64,000 nucleotides of DNA from an uncultured Oscillospiraceae bacterium. GTDB taxonomy: Bacteria > Bacillota > Clostridia > Oscillospirales > Oscillospiraceae. The translations under genes were made by a program, and so were the position numbers. The notes under the pieces are model-generated. The model saw nothing but the letters and a program-made list of their open reading frames with translations. It had not been told where the DNA came from and made no database searches. Each line of letters opens with the position of its first letter. Position 1 is the first letter of the stretch. The stretch is taken from contig CANQRQ010000009.1 of assembly GCA_947626315.1 (NCBI GenBank), positions 1-64,000 on the forward strand, read 5' to 3'. This document shows, piece after piece, positions 23,612 through 31,217 of the stretch.

Positions 23612-25894
23612 TCAGATGTTTCTGGCCAGGTTGTAGGCAGCCCGGTTGGCTTCCAGAACACGGGACATGAAGAAGGAGTCGCCGATGTTGTGGACCTCGG
23701 GGGCCACATGGGCCTTCTGGCCCTCGATGAACTGGCTCTCATCCGCCCGGCCGCCCATGGCGACCACGATCAGATCCACGTCCAGGTTGCGGACCACGGT
23801 ATCCGTGCCCGGCTTCTTGGCCAGAGGATTGACCACGTTGGAGGGGATGATGGGCGTCCAGGTGCACAGGCCGTCGGGCTTGGTCTTGGACACGTTCTGC
23901 TCCACAAAGAGCCGGCCCTCAAAGACCTTGATGGCCTTGGTCATGTTCATGAGCTTCACGCCCCGGTCCTCCAGATAGTGGATCAGCCAGCCGCGGTTGG
24001 CGGTGCAGGCACCGTCCATAAAGTAGGGCATCATCTCGATCACGGTCACGTCCGGGCAGTTCTTCTCAGACTTGAGCCACCAGGCGCACTCGCAGCCCAC
24101 CTGGCCGCCGCCGATGACGACCACCTTCTTGTCGCTCACGTCCGGCAGCTTCTCCGGATGGATCATCACGTCGGAGGCCACCACGGAAGGGATATCGCCC
24201 CAGCCGGGGATGCGGGGAGCGGTAAAGTCCTTGGCGCCGTTGGCGTAAACCACCGCGTCATACTTGCCCTTCTTCAGCAGGGCCACGTCCGCCCGGGTGT
24301 TGAGCTTGACGTTGATCTTGCGCTTGCCCACCTGAGCAATGAGCCAGTTGGTGTAGTTGGCCACATCGTACTTGACGATGGGACGGCCGGCAGCCAGCAG
24401 CTTGCCGCCCAGCTGATCCTCCGCCTCATAGATATCCACCTTGTGGCCCCGGTCACAGGCATAGACGGCAAAGTTCATGCCGGCCACGCCGCCGCCCACC
24501 ACGGCGATCTTCTTGGCCTTCTCCGCCTTGGGCAGATCGGCGGGCAGCTGCTCTTCAAAGCCGGTACGGGCATTGACGGCGCAGCCGGGGTGGCCGCCGT
24601 CCACAAACTCGTTGACACAGCCCTCCTGGCAGCCGATGCAGGGACGAATCTCGTCCACCTTGCCGGCGTAGGCCTTCTTGCACCAGTCGGGATCGGCCAG
24701 AACAGGACGGCCCAGCATGACCATGTCGCACATACCGTCCCGCAGGGCCTTCTCGGCCATGTCGGGATAGCCCAGCTTGCCCACAGCCACGATGGGCACG
24801 TCGATGCCCAGGTTGGACTTGAGGCCGATGGACTTGAAATACTCCTTGGCGGTCTTGGCCACGTCCAGGAAGCAGCCGGCAGGCATGGTGGAGGGGGGAT
24901 GGGGGAGCCACCAGTTGTCGTAGCAGCCCAGGTCCACGTCGAACATATCCACGCCGGCCTTGACCAGATTGGTCATGTAATCCAGCGTATCGGCAATGCA
25001 GCGCTGATCGGTGAAGCCCTTGAGGGACTTGACCGTGTGCATCCGCTCGCCATAGGTCTCGTTCAGAGCGCAGGACAGGTCGATCCGGTACATGATGGGG
25101 AAGAAGGGGCCGACGCGGCGGCGCAGCTCCTTGATCAGCTCAATGCCGAAGCGCTGCCAGTCGCTGTACTTGCCGATCTTCCGGTGGTTCCAGGAGCGGC
25201 TGGTCATCTGGTCCAGCAGGTAGCCCTCGTGGCCGTGCAGATACACGCCGTCCAGCCCGCAGAACTTGGCATTGGCGGCAGCCTGGCCCGCGTTCTTGAT
25301 GATCTTGTCGCACTCAAAGTCCGTCAGCGGACGGCAGGGTACCTCGGGAATATAGAAGTCCGGGTTGATGGAGGCGGACACAGGGGGCAGGAACTTGTTG
25401 ATGAAGCACTCAGGAGAGCCCACCCGGCCCAGGCCGGGGGTCAGCTGGATGAACATATGAGAGCCCCGGGCATGCACGCCCTTGGCCAGATCGCGCCAGC
25501 CCATCAGAGCGGTGCGGCTGCGGTCAATGCGGGGGAAGTAGGACAGGTGGCCCCGCTCGGTAACAGAGGCGTCGATCCCGTGAGAAATAGGGATCAGGCC
25601 GGTGGTCAGCAGGCCGACGCCGCCGGCGGCGCGGGCCCAGAAGTACTCCTGCATCTTGACAGAGGGACGGCCGGTCTCCTCCGCCATCTGGCAGTTGCCC
25701 ATAGGGGCCATGACCGTGCGGTTCTTAATGGTCAGCCGGTTGCACTGAATCGGGGAAAAGAGGGTATCATAGGGGTAGAGCTCCTGAGTAAAGCGGGCGG
25801 CGCCCATATAGTGGTTTTCATAGTCGCCCTGGTCCCAGTCACCGAACTTTTTGGTCAGCTGAACGATCAACTCGTCGGTTTTTAATGTGCTCAT
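23612..25894 (-). CDS. Fe-S flavin enoate reductase-like oxidoreductase (OYE/2,4-dienoyl-CoA reductase family)
   Basis: 760 residues. An N-terminal FMN-binding TIM barrel (LFSPIQCNRLTIKNRTVMAPM; YLHGHEGYLLDQM) is followed by a [4Fe-4S] site spaced CxxCxxxC-x11-C (CIGCQEGC...C), an FAD fold (VVGGGVAGMNFAVYACDRGHKV) and an NAD(P) fold (VVIGGGQVGCECAWWL). Relatives reduce activated C=C bonds (2-enoates, dienoyl-CoA, bile-acid or cinnamate-type substrates). It is about 90 residues longer than common members, with an extended N-terminus and an insertion near YGERMHTVK. It stands alone with a strong promoter, so the substrate cannot be inferred from neighbours. Confidence 0.88.
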   Translation of the reverse strand: MSTLKTDELIVQLTKKFGDWDQGDYENHYMGAARFTQELYPYDTLFSPIQCNRLTIKNRTVMAPMGNCQMAEETGRPSVKMQEYFWARAAGGVGLLTTGLIPISHGIDASVTERGHLSYFPRIDRSRTALMGWRDLAKGVHARGSHMFIQLTPGLGRVGSPECFINKFLPPVSASINPDFYIPEVPCRPLTDFECDKIIKNAGQAAANAKFCGLDGVYLHGHEGYLLDQMTSRSWNHRKIGKYSDWQRFGIELIKELRRRVGPFFPIMYRIDLSCALNETYGERMHTVKSLKGFTDQRCIADTLDYMTNLVKAGVDMFDVDLGCYDNWWLPHPPSTMPAGCFLDVAKTAKEYFKSIGLKSNLGIDVPIVAVGKLGYPDMAEKALRDGMCDMVMLGRPVLADPDWCKKAYAGKVDEIRPCIGCQEGCVNEFVDGGHPGCAVNARTGFEEQLPADLPKAEKAKKIAVVGGGVAGMNFAVYACDRGHKVDIYEAEDQLGGKLLAAGRPIVKYDVANYTNWLIAQVGKRKINVKLNTRADVALLKKGKYDAVVYANGAKDFTAPRIPGWGDIPSVVASDVMIHPEKLPDVSDKKVVVIGGGQVGCECAWWLKSEKNCPDVTVIEMMPYFMDGACTANRGWLIHYLEDRGVKLMNMTKAIKVFEGRLFVEQNVSKTKPDGLCTWTPIIPSNVVNPLAKKPGTDTVVRNLDVDLIVVAMGGRADESQFIEGQKAHVAPEVHNIGDSFFMSRVLEANRAAYNLARNI

Positions 25895-25950
25895 TTACAT
25901 CCTCGCTTTCTTATGTTTTTTGCGCAGTAACCCTTATAAAGGATAGTATT

Positions 25951-25979
25951 ATTTTACCATTATCCCGGGGAAAGTGCAA
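25951..25979 (-). promoter_or_regulatory. Promoter of the enoate reductase-like gene
   Basis: Minus-strand TTGCAC (25979-25974), 17 bp, TAAAAT (25956-25951) with extended TG. The 5' UTR is about 50 bases and has a GAGGA ribosome site. Confidence 0.7.
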
Positions 25980-26121
25980 GCACATAGGCGCGGCGGGGGA
26001 GGACTTCGTCATTTTGGTCAGAAAGCATCCCTTAAAATTATTTAAATTGCCTAATCATCCCTGCCGAGGGCACGGGGACAGCATGCCAGTCGGATTGCCG
26101 GAAAAGATCTATGAAAAATTT
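25980..26121. other. Intergenic region between divergent promoters
   Basis: Between the enoate reductase promoter and the prfC promoter no gene is supported. The track ORF 25885-26160 has no ribosome site and no recognisable protein. Nothing else is seen here. Confidence 0.6.
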
Positions 26122-26150
26122 TTGCATTTTTGCCGGATATATGGTAAACT
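26122..26150 (+). promoter_or_regulatory. prfC promoter
   Basis: TTGCAT (26122-26127), 17 bp, TAAACT (26145-26150) with extended TG at 26142-26143. Confidence 0.65.
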
Positions 26151-26244
26151 TAGCGATTGAGAATACGACAGTAAAGGGAGAGTCCGATGTAAACGCTGTA
26201 TTTCATAACGATCAAATCTAATTTTCAACAACAGAGGAGTTTTT

Positions 26245-27837
26245 ATGGCTGATATCAAAAATGAAATACAGCGGCGCAGGACCTTCGCCATTATTTCCCA
26301 TCCTGACGCCGGCAAAACCACGCTGACGGAGAAGCTTCTGCTCTACGGCGGCGCCATTCAGACTGCCGGTTCCGTCAAGGGAAAGGCTACCGCCCGCCAT
26401 GCGGTGTCGGACTGGATGGAGCTGGAGAAGCAGCGGGGCATCTCCATCACCTCCTCGGTGATGCAGTTTGAGTACGAGGGCTACTGCATCAATATTCTGG
26501 ACACCCCCGGGCACCAGGATTTCTCCGAGGACACCTACCGCACGCTGATGGCGGCGGACTCCGCCGTGATGGTGATCGACGCGGCCAAGGGCATCGAGCC
26601 CCAGACCAGAAAGCTGTTTAAAATCTGCGCCATGCGGCATATTCCCATATTCACCTTTATCAACAAGCTGGACCGGGAGGCCCGCAGCCCCTATGAACTG
26701 ATGGAGGAGCTGGAGAACGAGTTCGGCATCGGCACCTATCCCATGAACTGGCCCATCGGCTGCGGCCAGGATTTCAAAGGGGTCTATGACCGGGAAAAGC
26801 GGGAGATCCTGGCCTTTTCGGAGTTTCACCGGGGCCAGAGCAAGATCCGGGCCATCGAGTGCCGCCTGGACGAGACGGAGAAGCTGGACGAACTGATCGG
26901 GCCCAGGCTGCGGCAGACCCTGGCGGACGATATTGAGCTGCTGGATGGGGCAGGCTATGACTTTGACATGGAGCAGGTCCGCAGCGGCCGGCTGAGCCCG
27001 GTGTTCTTCGGCTCGGCGCTGAACAATTTCGGCGTGGAGCCCTTCCTGGAGAGCTTCCTGAAGATGACCATGCCGCCGCTGCCCCGGCTTTCCGGGGAGG
27101 AGATCGTGGACCCCTTTGATCCGCGCTTCTCCGCCTTCGTCTTTAAGATCCAGGCCAACATGAACAAGGCTCACCGGGACCGGATCGCCTTCATGCGCAT
27201 CTGCTCCGGCAAATTTGAGCGGGATACGGAGTATTTCCATGTCCAGGGCGGCAAGGCCCTCCGCCTGGCCCAGCCCCAGCAGTTGATGGCCCAGGAGCGG
27301 GCGATTATCGACGAGGCCTACGCCGGGGATATCATCGGCGTGTTCGACCCGGGCATTTTCTCCATTGGGGATACGGTCTGCGAAAAGGGGATGAATCTCC
27401 GCTTTGAGGGTATTCCCACCTTTGCGCCGGAGCATTTCGCCTCAGTAGAGCGGGTGGACACCATGAAGCGCAAGCAATTTGAAAAGGGCATCATGCAGAT
27501 CGCCCAGGAGGGCGCCATTCAGATCTTCCACGAGCCCAACACCGGCGTGGAGGAGGTCATTGTGGGCGTGGTGGGCGTGCTGCAGTTTGAGGTGCTGGAG
27601 TACCGGCTGAAGACAGAGTACGGCGTGGATATCCGCCGCCGGGCCATGCCCTTTGAGCTGCTGCGCTGGGTGGAGAACGAGGACCTCGATATCCGCGCTC
27701 TCAACCTGACCAGCGATACCAAGTGGGTGCAGGATTTCAAGGGCAACAATCTTCTGCTTTTCACTTCGCCCTGGTGCGTCAACTGGGCGCTGCAAAAGAA
27801 CGAGGGCCTGCGCCTGCGGGAATTCAACAGAAATTGA
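26245..27837 (+). CDS. prfC: Peptide chain release factor 3
   Basis: 530 residues, full length for RF3. GTPase motifs G1 SHPDAGKTTLTEK, G3 DTPGHQDFSEDTYR and G4 NKLDREA are followed by domains II and III. RF3-specific blocks are ARHAVSDWMELEKQRGISITSSVMQF and the C-terminal LLRWVEN region. RF3 is a translational GTPase that recycles RF1/RF2 after termination. CAGAGGAG precedes ATG 26245. The next gene starts 11 bases after the stop, on the same transcript. Confidence 0.96.
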   Translation: MADIKNEIQRRRTFAIISHPDAGKTTLTEKLLLYGGAIQTAGSVKGKATARHAVSDWMELEKQRGISITSSVMQFEYEGYCINILDTPGHQDFSEDTYRTLMAADSAVMVIDAAKGIEPQTRKLFKICAMRHIPIFTFINKLDREARSPYELMEELENEFGIGTYPMNWPIGCGQDFKGVYDREKREILAFSEFHRGQSKIRAIECRLDETEKLDELIGPRLRQTLADDIELLDGAGYDFDMEQVRSGRLSPVFFGSALNNFGVEPFLESFLKMTMPPLPRLSGEEIVDPFDPRFSAFVFKIQANMNKAHRDRIAFMRICSGKFERDTEYFHVQGGKALRLAQPQQLMAQERAIIDEAYAGDIIGVFDPGIFSIGDTVCEKGMNLRFEGIPTFAPEHFASVERVDTMKRKQFEKGIMQIAQEGAIQIFHEPNTGVEEVIVGVVGVLQFEVLEYRLKTEYGVDIRRRAMPFELLRWVENEDLDIRALNLTSDTKWVQDFKGNNLLLFTSPWCVNWALQKNEGLRLREFNRN

Positions 27838-27848
27838 GGGGGACCAAC

Positions 27849-28445
27849 ATGGCGGAAAAAATCGTGATTGAAATCTACAAGAACAAAACGCCGGAGGAGC
27901 TCACAAAGCTCCTGGCCGATCCGGAGAGTCGTCTGGAGACCGGCAGCGGAGCGGCCCTGACGGCCTCCGTGGCGGCGGCGCTGCTCTGCCGCTGCGCCGC
28001 GCTGACCAAAGCGGCGGCGGAAGGGGAGCGGACGGACTACATTGCCCGCAACGCCGAGATCATCCGCAGCTACATGGTGCATCTGATCGACGAGGACGTG
28101 AAATGCCGCGGCCCTCTGAGAAGAGCGCTGCAGGAGGGAGAGGCCCGGGAGATCGAGGCGGCCCGTCGTCCGGCGGTGGCCATCTGCGAGGAGATCGTGA
28201 ACATGATGGGCAAGTGCCTGGAGCTGCTTGCGGAGCTGGCCGGCCTCTGCCCGGCGGAGGCGCGGCACTATGCTCTCTCCGGGGCGGAGCTGGCCCTGGG
28301 CTCCGTAAAGGCCGCCATGGGCTACATCCTGGACATGGCAGGGAAGAGCACGGACGAGACCTACCAATTTGTCACCCGCCGGGAAAACGAGATCACCCTG
28401 GCCCACTACGGGGAACTGTATGCCCAGATCAAGGAAAAAGCCTGA
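27849..28445 (+). CDS. Cyclodeaminase/cyclohydrolase family protein
   Basis: 198 residues, mostly helical, of the formiminotransferase-cyclodeaminase C-terminal/FchA fold: TPEELTKLLADPESRLETGSGAALTASVAAALLCRCAALT near the start. Relatives act on formimino- or methenyl-tetrahydrofolate. The usual partner genes of folate or histidine degradation are absent, so the substrate is uncertain. The ORF-track frame starting at 27723 lies inside prfC; ATG 27849 is the start. Confidence 0.78.
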   Translation: MAEKIVIEIYKNKTPEELTKLLADPESRLETGSGAALTASVAAALLCRCAALTKAAAEGERTDYIARNAEIIRSYMVHLIDEDVKCRGPLRRALQEGEAREIEAARRPAVAICEEIVNMMGKCLELLAELAGLCPAEARHYALSGAELALGSVKAAMGYILDMAGKSTDETYQFVTRRENEITLAHYGELYAQIKEKA

Positions 28446-28454
28446 ACAGCAGAA

Positions 28455-28485
28455 CGGCACAGACGCCTGTCTGTGCCGCTTTTTT
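28455..28485 (+). terminator. Rho-independent terminator
   Basis: CGGCACAGAC and GTCTGTGCCG with a 4-base loop and a T6 tail, after the prfC operon. Confidence 0.92.
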
Positions 28486-28533
28486 GCGAAAACCGGGCCG
28501 AAGCTGTAAAAAGTCTGTGAACAGTCAGACTGC

Positions 28534-28562
28534 TTGCTATTTGAGAAAAAAAGATGTATAAT
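28534..28562 (+). promoter_or_regulatory. Promoter of the Sir2-glycosyltransferase-tmk operon
   Basis: TTGCTA (28534-28539), 17 bp, consensus TATAAT (28557-28562). Confidence 0.75.
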
Positions 28563-28599
28563 ATTGCATCAATCGCCTCAGGCGAAAGGAGATGGGCCA

Positions 28600-29316
28600 A
28601 TGGATCAGAATATCCTCAAGCTCAGGGAATGGGTTTCAGAGAGCGACAACATTGTCTTTTTCGGCGGCGCCGGGGTCAGCACGGAGAGCGGCATCCCGGA
28701 TTTCCGCAGTGTGGACGGGCTGTATAACCAGAAGTGGAAATATCCCCCGGAGACCATTTTGAGCCGCAGCTTTTTTGACCGAAACCCGGAGGAGTATTAC
28801 CGCTTCCACCGGGAAAAGCTGGTGATCGACGGGGTGCAGCCTAACCGGGCCCACCTGCGTCTGGCCCAGCTGGAGGCAGAAGGGAAGCTCAAGGCGGTGG
28901 TGACCCAGAATATCGACGGGCTGCACCAGGCCGCCGGGAGCAAAAACGTCCTGGAGCTGCACGGCAGCATCCTGCGGGCCTACTGCTCCCGCTGCCGCAA
29001 GCGCTATCCGGCGGACCTGATCAACTACGGGGAAGGGGTGCCCCGCTGCGGCTGCGGCGGTGTGATCCGGCCGGACATCGTTTTGTATGAGGAGCCCCTG
29101 GATCAGGACATTCTGACCCGTGCGATCGACTGCATCCGCAAGGCGGAGGTGCTGATCGTGGGCGGCACCTCTCTGAACGTCTACCCGGCGGCGGGCCTGA
29201 TCAACTATTACCGGGGCAATAAACTGGCCTTGGTGAATCTGAGTGCCACGCCCTACGACGGCTACGCGGATCTGGTGATCCACGAGAAGATCGGCGAGGT
29301 GTTCAGTCAGCTATGA
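28600..29316 (+). CDS. NAD-dependent protein deacylase, Sir2 family
   Basis: 238 residues. NAD-binding GAGVSTESGIPDFRS, TQNIDGLHQAAG and the catalytic His in LELHGS are present. The zinc site is YCSRC plus RCGCGG. It removes acyl groups from lysines using NAD. The ORF-track frame begins at 28534 on the promoter; ATG 28600 with AAAGGAG upstream is the start. It is joined by an ATGA overlap to the glycosyltransferase gene. Confidence 0.94.
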   Translation: MDQNILKLREWVSESDNIVFFGGAGVSTESGIPDFRSVDGLYNQKWKYPPETILSRSFFDRNPEEYYRFHREKLVIDGVQPNRAHLRLAQLEAEGKLKAVVTQNIDGLHQAAGSKNVLELHGSILRAYCSRCRKRYPADLINYGEGVPRCGCGGVIRPDIVLYEEPLDQDILTRAIDCIRKAEVLIVGGTSLNVYPAAGLINYYRGNKLALVNLSATPYDGYADLVIHEKIGEVFSQL

Positions 29317-30035
29317 ATACGACGGAGGTGCTGGGCTTCTCCTTTGTCAGCTCCGGCTTCATGGAAGCGGTGGAGAGCGGCATGCGGGCCATGGAGCGCC
29401 GGGAGGCGGCCTACATTGTCGCCGTAGACTCGGAAAAGCTTCTGGAAGCCCGAAAGAACAAACGCATGGAGGCGGCTGTCCGCGGCGCGGCGCTCCTGCT
29501 GCCGGAGGGCAGCGGCGTTTTGTACGCCTCCCACATTCTGGGCCTGCCTCTGGACCGGCGCATCAGTATGCAGGATTATGCCTCGGCGCTGATGGCGCGC
29601 ATGAGCGAGAAGGGCAGACAGGTGGCCCTGATCGCCCAGGAGGGGCCGGCCGCCGGCCAGGCGGCGGAAAAGATCAGGAGCCGCTATCCGGGGATCGCCG
29701 CTGAAAGCTTCCTCCGGGCCGATTACGACAACAACTGGGAGCTGCTGGACGCGGTAAACGTCTGGGAGCCGGACCTGCTGCTGGTGGGCTTTGGATCCCC
29801 TAAGCAGGAGCTCTGGATGCAGCGGAACCGGGAGTTTGTCCGCGCCGGGCTCATGCTGGGCTTTGGGAAGGAACTGCCTATCCTGGCGGGGCTTGTCCCG
29901 CCCGTCCCGCAGAAATGGCGGGAGGGCGGCACGGAATGGGTCTACCGGATGCTCAAGGAGCCCCGGGGCCTGCTGCGCACGGTGAAAAATTCCGGCGTGG
30001 TGCTGGCCGCTGTGAAGAAGCGGCTTATTGGATAA
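29313..30035 (+). CDS. WecG/TagA/CpsF family glycosyltransferase
   Basis: 240 residues. The family pattern is clear: YIVAVDSEKLLEARKN near the N-terminus, LLPEGSGVLYASHILG, LLLVGFGSPKQELWMQRNR and the late WREGGTEWVYRMLKEPRG. Such enzymes transfer ManNAc-type sugars onto lipid-linked precursors for wall teichoic acid or surface polysaccharide (established for TagA/WecG). No other polysaccharide genes are adjacent. The operon with Sir2 and thymidylate kinase is metabolic housekeeping rather than a capsule locus. Confidence 0.88.
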   Translation: MNTTEVLGFSFVSSGFMEAVESGMRAMERREAAYIVAVDSEKLLEARKNKRMEAAVRGAALLLPEGSGVLYASHILGLPLDRRISMQDYASALMARMSEKGRQVALIAQEGPAAGQAAEKIRSRYPGIAAESFLRADYDNNWELLDAVNVWEPDLLLVGFGSPKQELWMQRNREFVRAGLMLGFGKELPILAGLVPPVPQKWREGGTEWVYRMLKEPRGLLRTVKNSGVVLAAVKKRLIG

Positions 30036-30069
30036 GGAGCTGGAGAAGATCCGGCGGAACGGAGATCGC

Positions 30070-30744
30070 ATGGGGCAAGGAAAGCTGATCGTACTGGAAG
30101 GCATTGACGGCAGCGGGAAATCCTCCCAGTACCGCCGTCTGTGCAAACGAATGGAAAACGACGGAATCGCTTATAATCATATTGTTTTCCCCCGCTATGA
30201 CAAGGAGAGCAGCGCGCTGATCCGGCTGTATCTGTCCGGCCGCTTCGGGCCGAATCCGGGGGATGTGAACCCCTACGCCGCCTCCACCTTTTACGCGGTG
30301 GACCGCTTTGCCTCCTATAAGGAGGACTGGGGCGAGACCTATGAGGCCGGGGGGCTGTTTCTGGCGGACCGGTACACCACCTCCAACGCGGTGCACCAGG
30401 GCTCCAAGCTGCCGGAGGCGGAACAGCCTGGCTTCTTCCAGTGGCTTTCTGACCTGGAGTACGGCAAGATGGGCCTGCCGGAGCCGGATCTGGTGCTCTA
30501 TCTGGAGGTGGATCTGCCCACCTCGCTGGAGCGTATGCGGCGGCGGCAGAGCGCGAACGGCAGCACTGGGGACATCCATGAGAAGGACGCGGACTATCTG
30601 CGCCGCTGCCTCAGCACGGCGGACCGGGCGGCGGAGTATTACGGCTGGCTTCGGATCCCGTTCCAGAAAAACGGCGTGGAGCTGGATACAGATGAGAAAA
30701 ACAAGGAGATTTACCGCCTGATCCGGGAGCGTCTGGGCCTGTAA
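30070..30744 (+). CDS. tmk: Thymidylate kinase-like protein
   Basis: 224 residues. P-loop LEGIDGSGKSSQYRRL, the DRY-like FLADRYTTSNAVHQG, and a lid-type Arg-rich segment (ERMRRRQ). The reaction is dTMP + ATP to dTDP. ATG 30070 is preferred (GGAG five bases upstream); the TTG at 30028 overlaps the glycosyltransferase. It belongs to a divergent clostridial branch, so a related (d)NMP kinase role is the alternative. Confidence 0.85.
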   Translation: MGQGKLIVLEGIDGSGKSSQYRRLCKRMENDGIAYNHIVFPRYDKESSALIRLYLSGRFGPNPGDVNPYAASTFYAVDRFASYKEDWGETYEAGGLFLADRYTTSNAVHQGSKLPEAEQPGFFQWLSDLEYGKMGLPEPDLVLYLEVDLPTSLERMRRRQSANGSTGDIHEKDADYLRRCLSTADRAAEYYGWLRIPFQKNGVELDTDEKNKEIYRLIRERLGL

Positions 30745-30788
30745 GAGGAAACTTTTCCCGCTCTTCATCGTCTTAGTTCGTAAAGAAG

Positions 30789-30874
30789 GGGGCGGCTTAC
30801 GCCGCCCCGGGAATTGTAGACAAATGAAGCGTGTCGGCTTTGTCGACACGCTCAGGGGCGGCAAAAGCCGCCCC
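30789..30874. repeat. Hairpin trio with TGTAGACAAA motif
   Basis: GGGGCGGC/GCCGCCCC hairpin (30789-30808), then TTGTAGACAAATGAA, an AGCGTGTCG/CGACACGCT hairpin (30828-30852), then a second GGGGCGGC/GCCGCCCC hairpin (30855-30874). The middle hairpin recurs at 41600-41624. It separates the convergent tmk and small cysteine-rich genes. Confidence 0.8.
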
Positions 30875-30883
30875 GGGATGCCG

Positions 30884-31024
30884 TCAGTTGCAGCCGCAGC
30901 CGCAGCCGTTGTTGTTATTGTCGCAGCCACAGCCGCAGCCGCAGTTATTGCCGCCGAAGCCGAAGAGCAGGATGATCAGGATGATGATCCAGAGGGTGCT
31001 ATTGTTACAACCGTTGCAAAACAT
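30884..31024 (-). CDS. Small Cys/Gly/Asn-rich membrane peptide (46 aa), not in the ORF track
   Basis: Reading the minus strand from ATG 31024 gives 46 residues. MFCNGCNN is followed by a short hydrophobic helix (LWIIILIILLFGFGG) and a tail of alternating Gly-Cys runs (CGCGCGC, GCGCGCN) split by Asn repeats, 9 cysteines in all. AGAAAGGGA lies upstream at a proper distance. The shape recalls small spore-coat-associated YjcZ-like peptides (one helix plus Gly/Cys tail), though the metal-binding look of the tail is also possible. The plus-strand ORFs over this region are its antisense shadows. Confidence 0.7.
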   Translation of the reverse strand: MFCNGCNNSTLWIIILIILLFGFGGNNCGCGCGCDNNNNGCGCGCN

Positions 31025-31082
31025 AATGTTCCCTTTCTCCGCGCTTTGTTATTATCCTTTGCCGCCCCGCGGAAAAGGCGGA

Positions 31083-31204
31083 CCGAGGGCTTTCTCGGAT
31101 GCTCGGGCAGGGTAGGGTTTCCTCACCGCTCGTGCCATCTTATGCAGGCGCCGACCGGGCTGCTACACGCCCTCGGCCTGAAAATCACAGGGCACGCAGG
31201 TGCC
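31083..31204 (+). ncRNA. Possible structured leader upstream of mltG
   Basis: CCGAGGGC (31083-31090) pairs with GCCCTCGG (31169-31176), enclosing several smaller GC-rich pairings; GGCAC-GCAG-GTGCC (31191-31204) forms a further hairpin just before the ribosome site. It matches no RNA class that I recognise, and either strand could be the transcribed one. Confidence 0.3.
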
Positions 31205-31217
31205 AAGGAGGTCAGCT

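Noticed and set aside
25885-26160. 91-aa ORF between the enoate reductase gene and prfC
   Set aside because: No ribosome site, no recognisable protein, and it covers both divergent promoters.
31083-31204. 6S RNA, SRP RNA or a known riboswitch
   Set aside because: Length and conserved loops do not match any of these as I know them; only nested pairing is seen.
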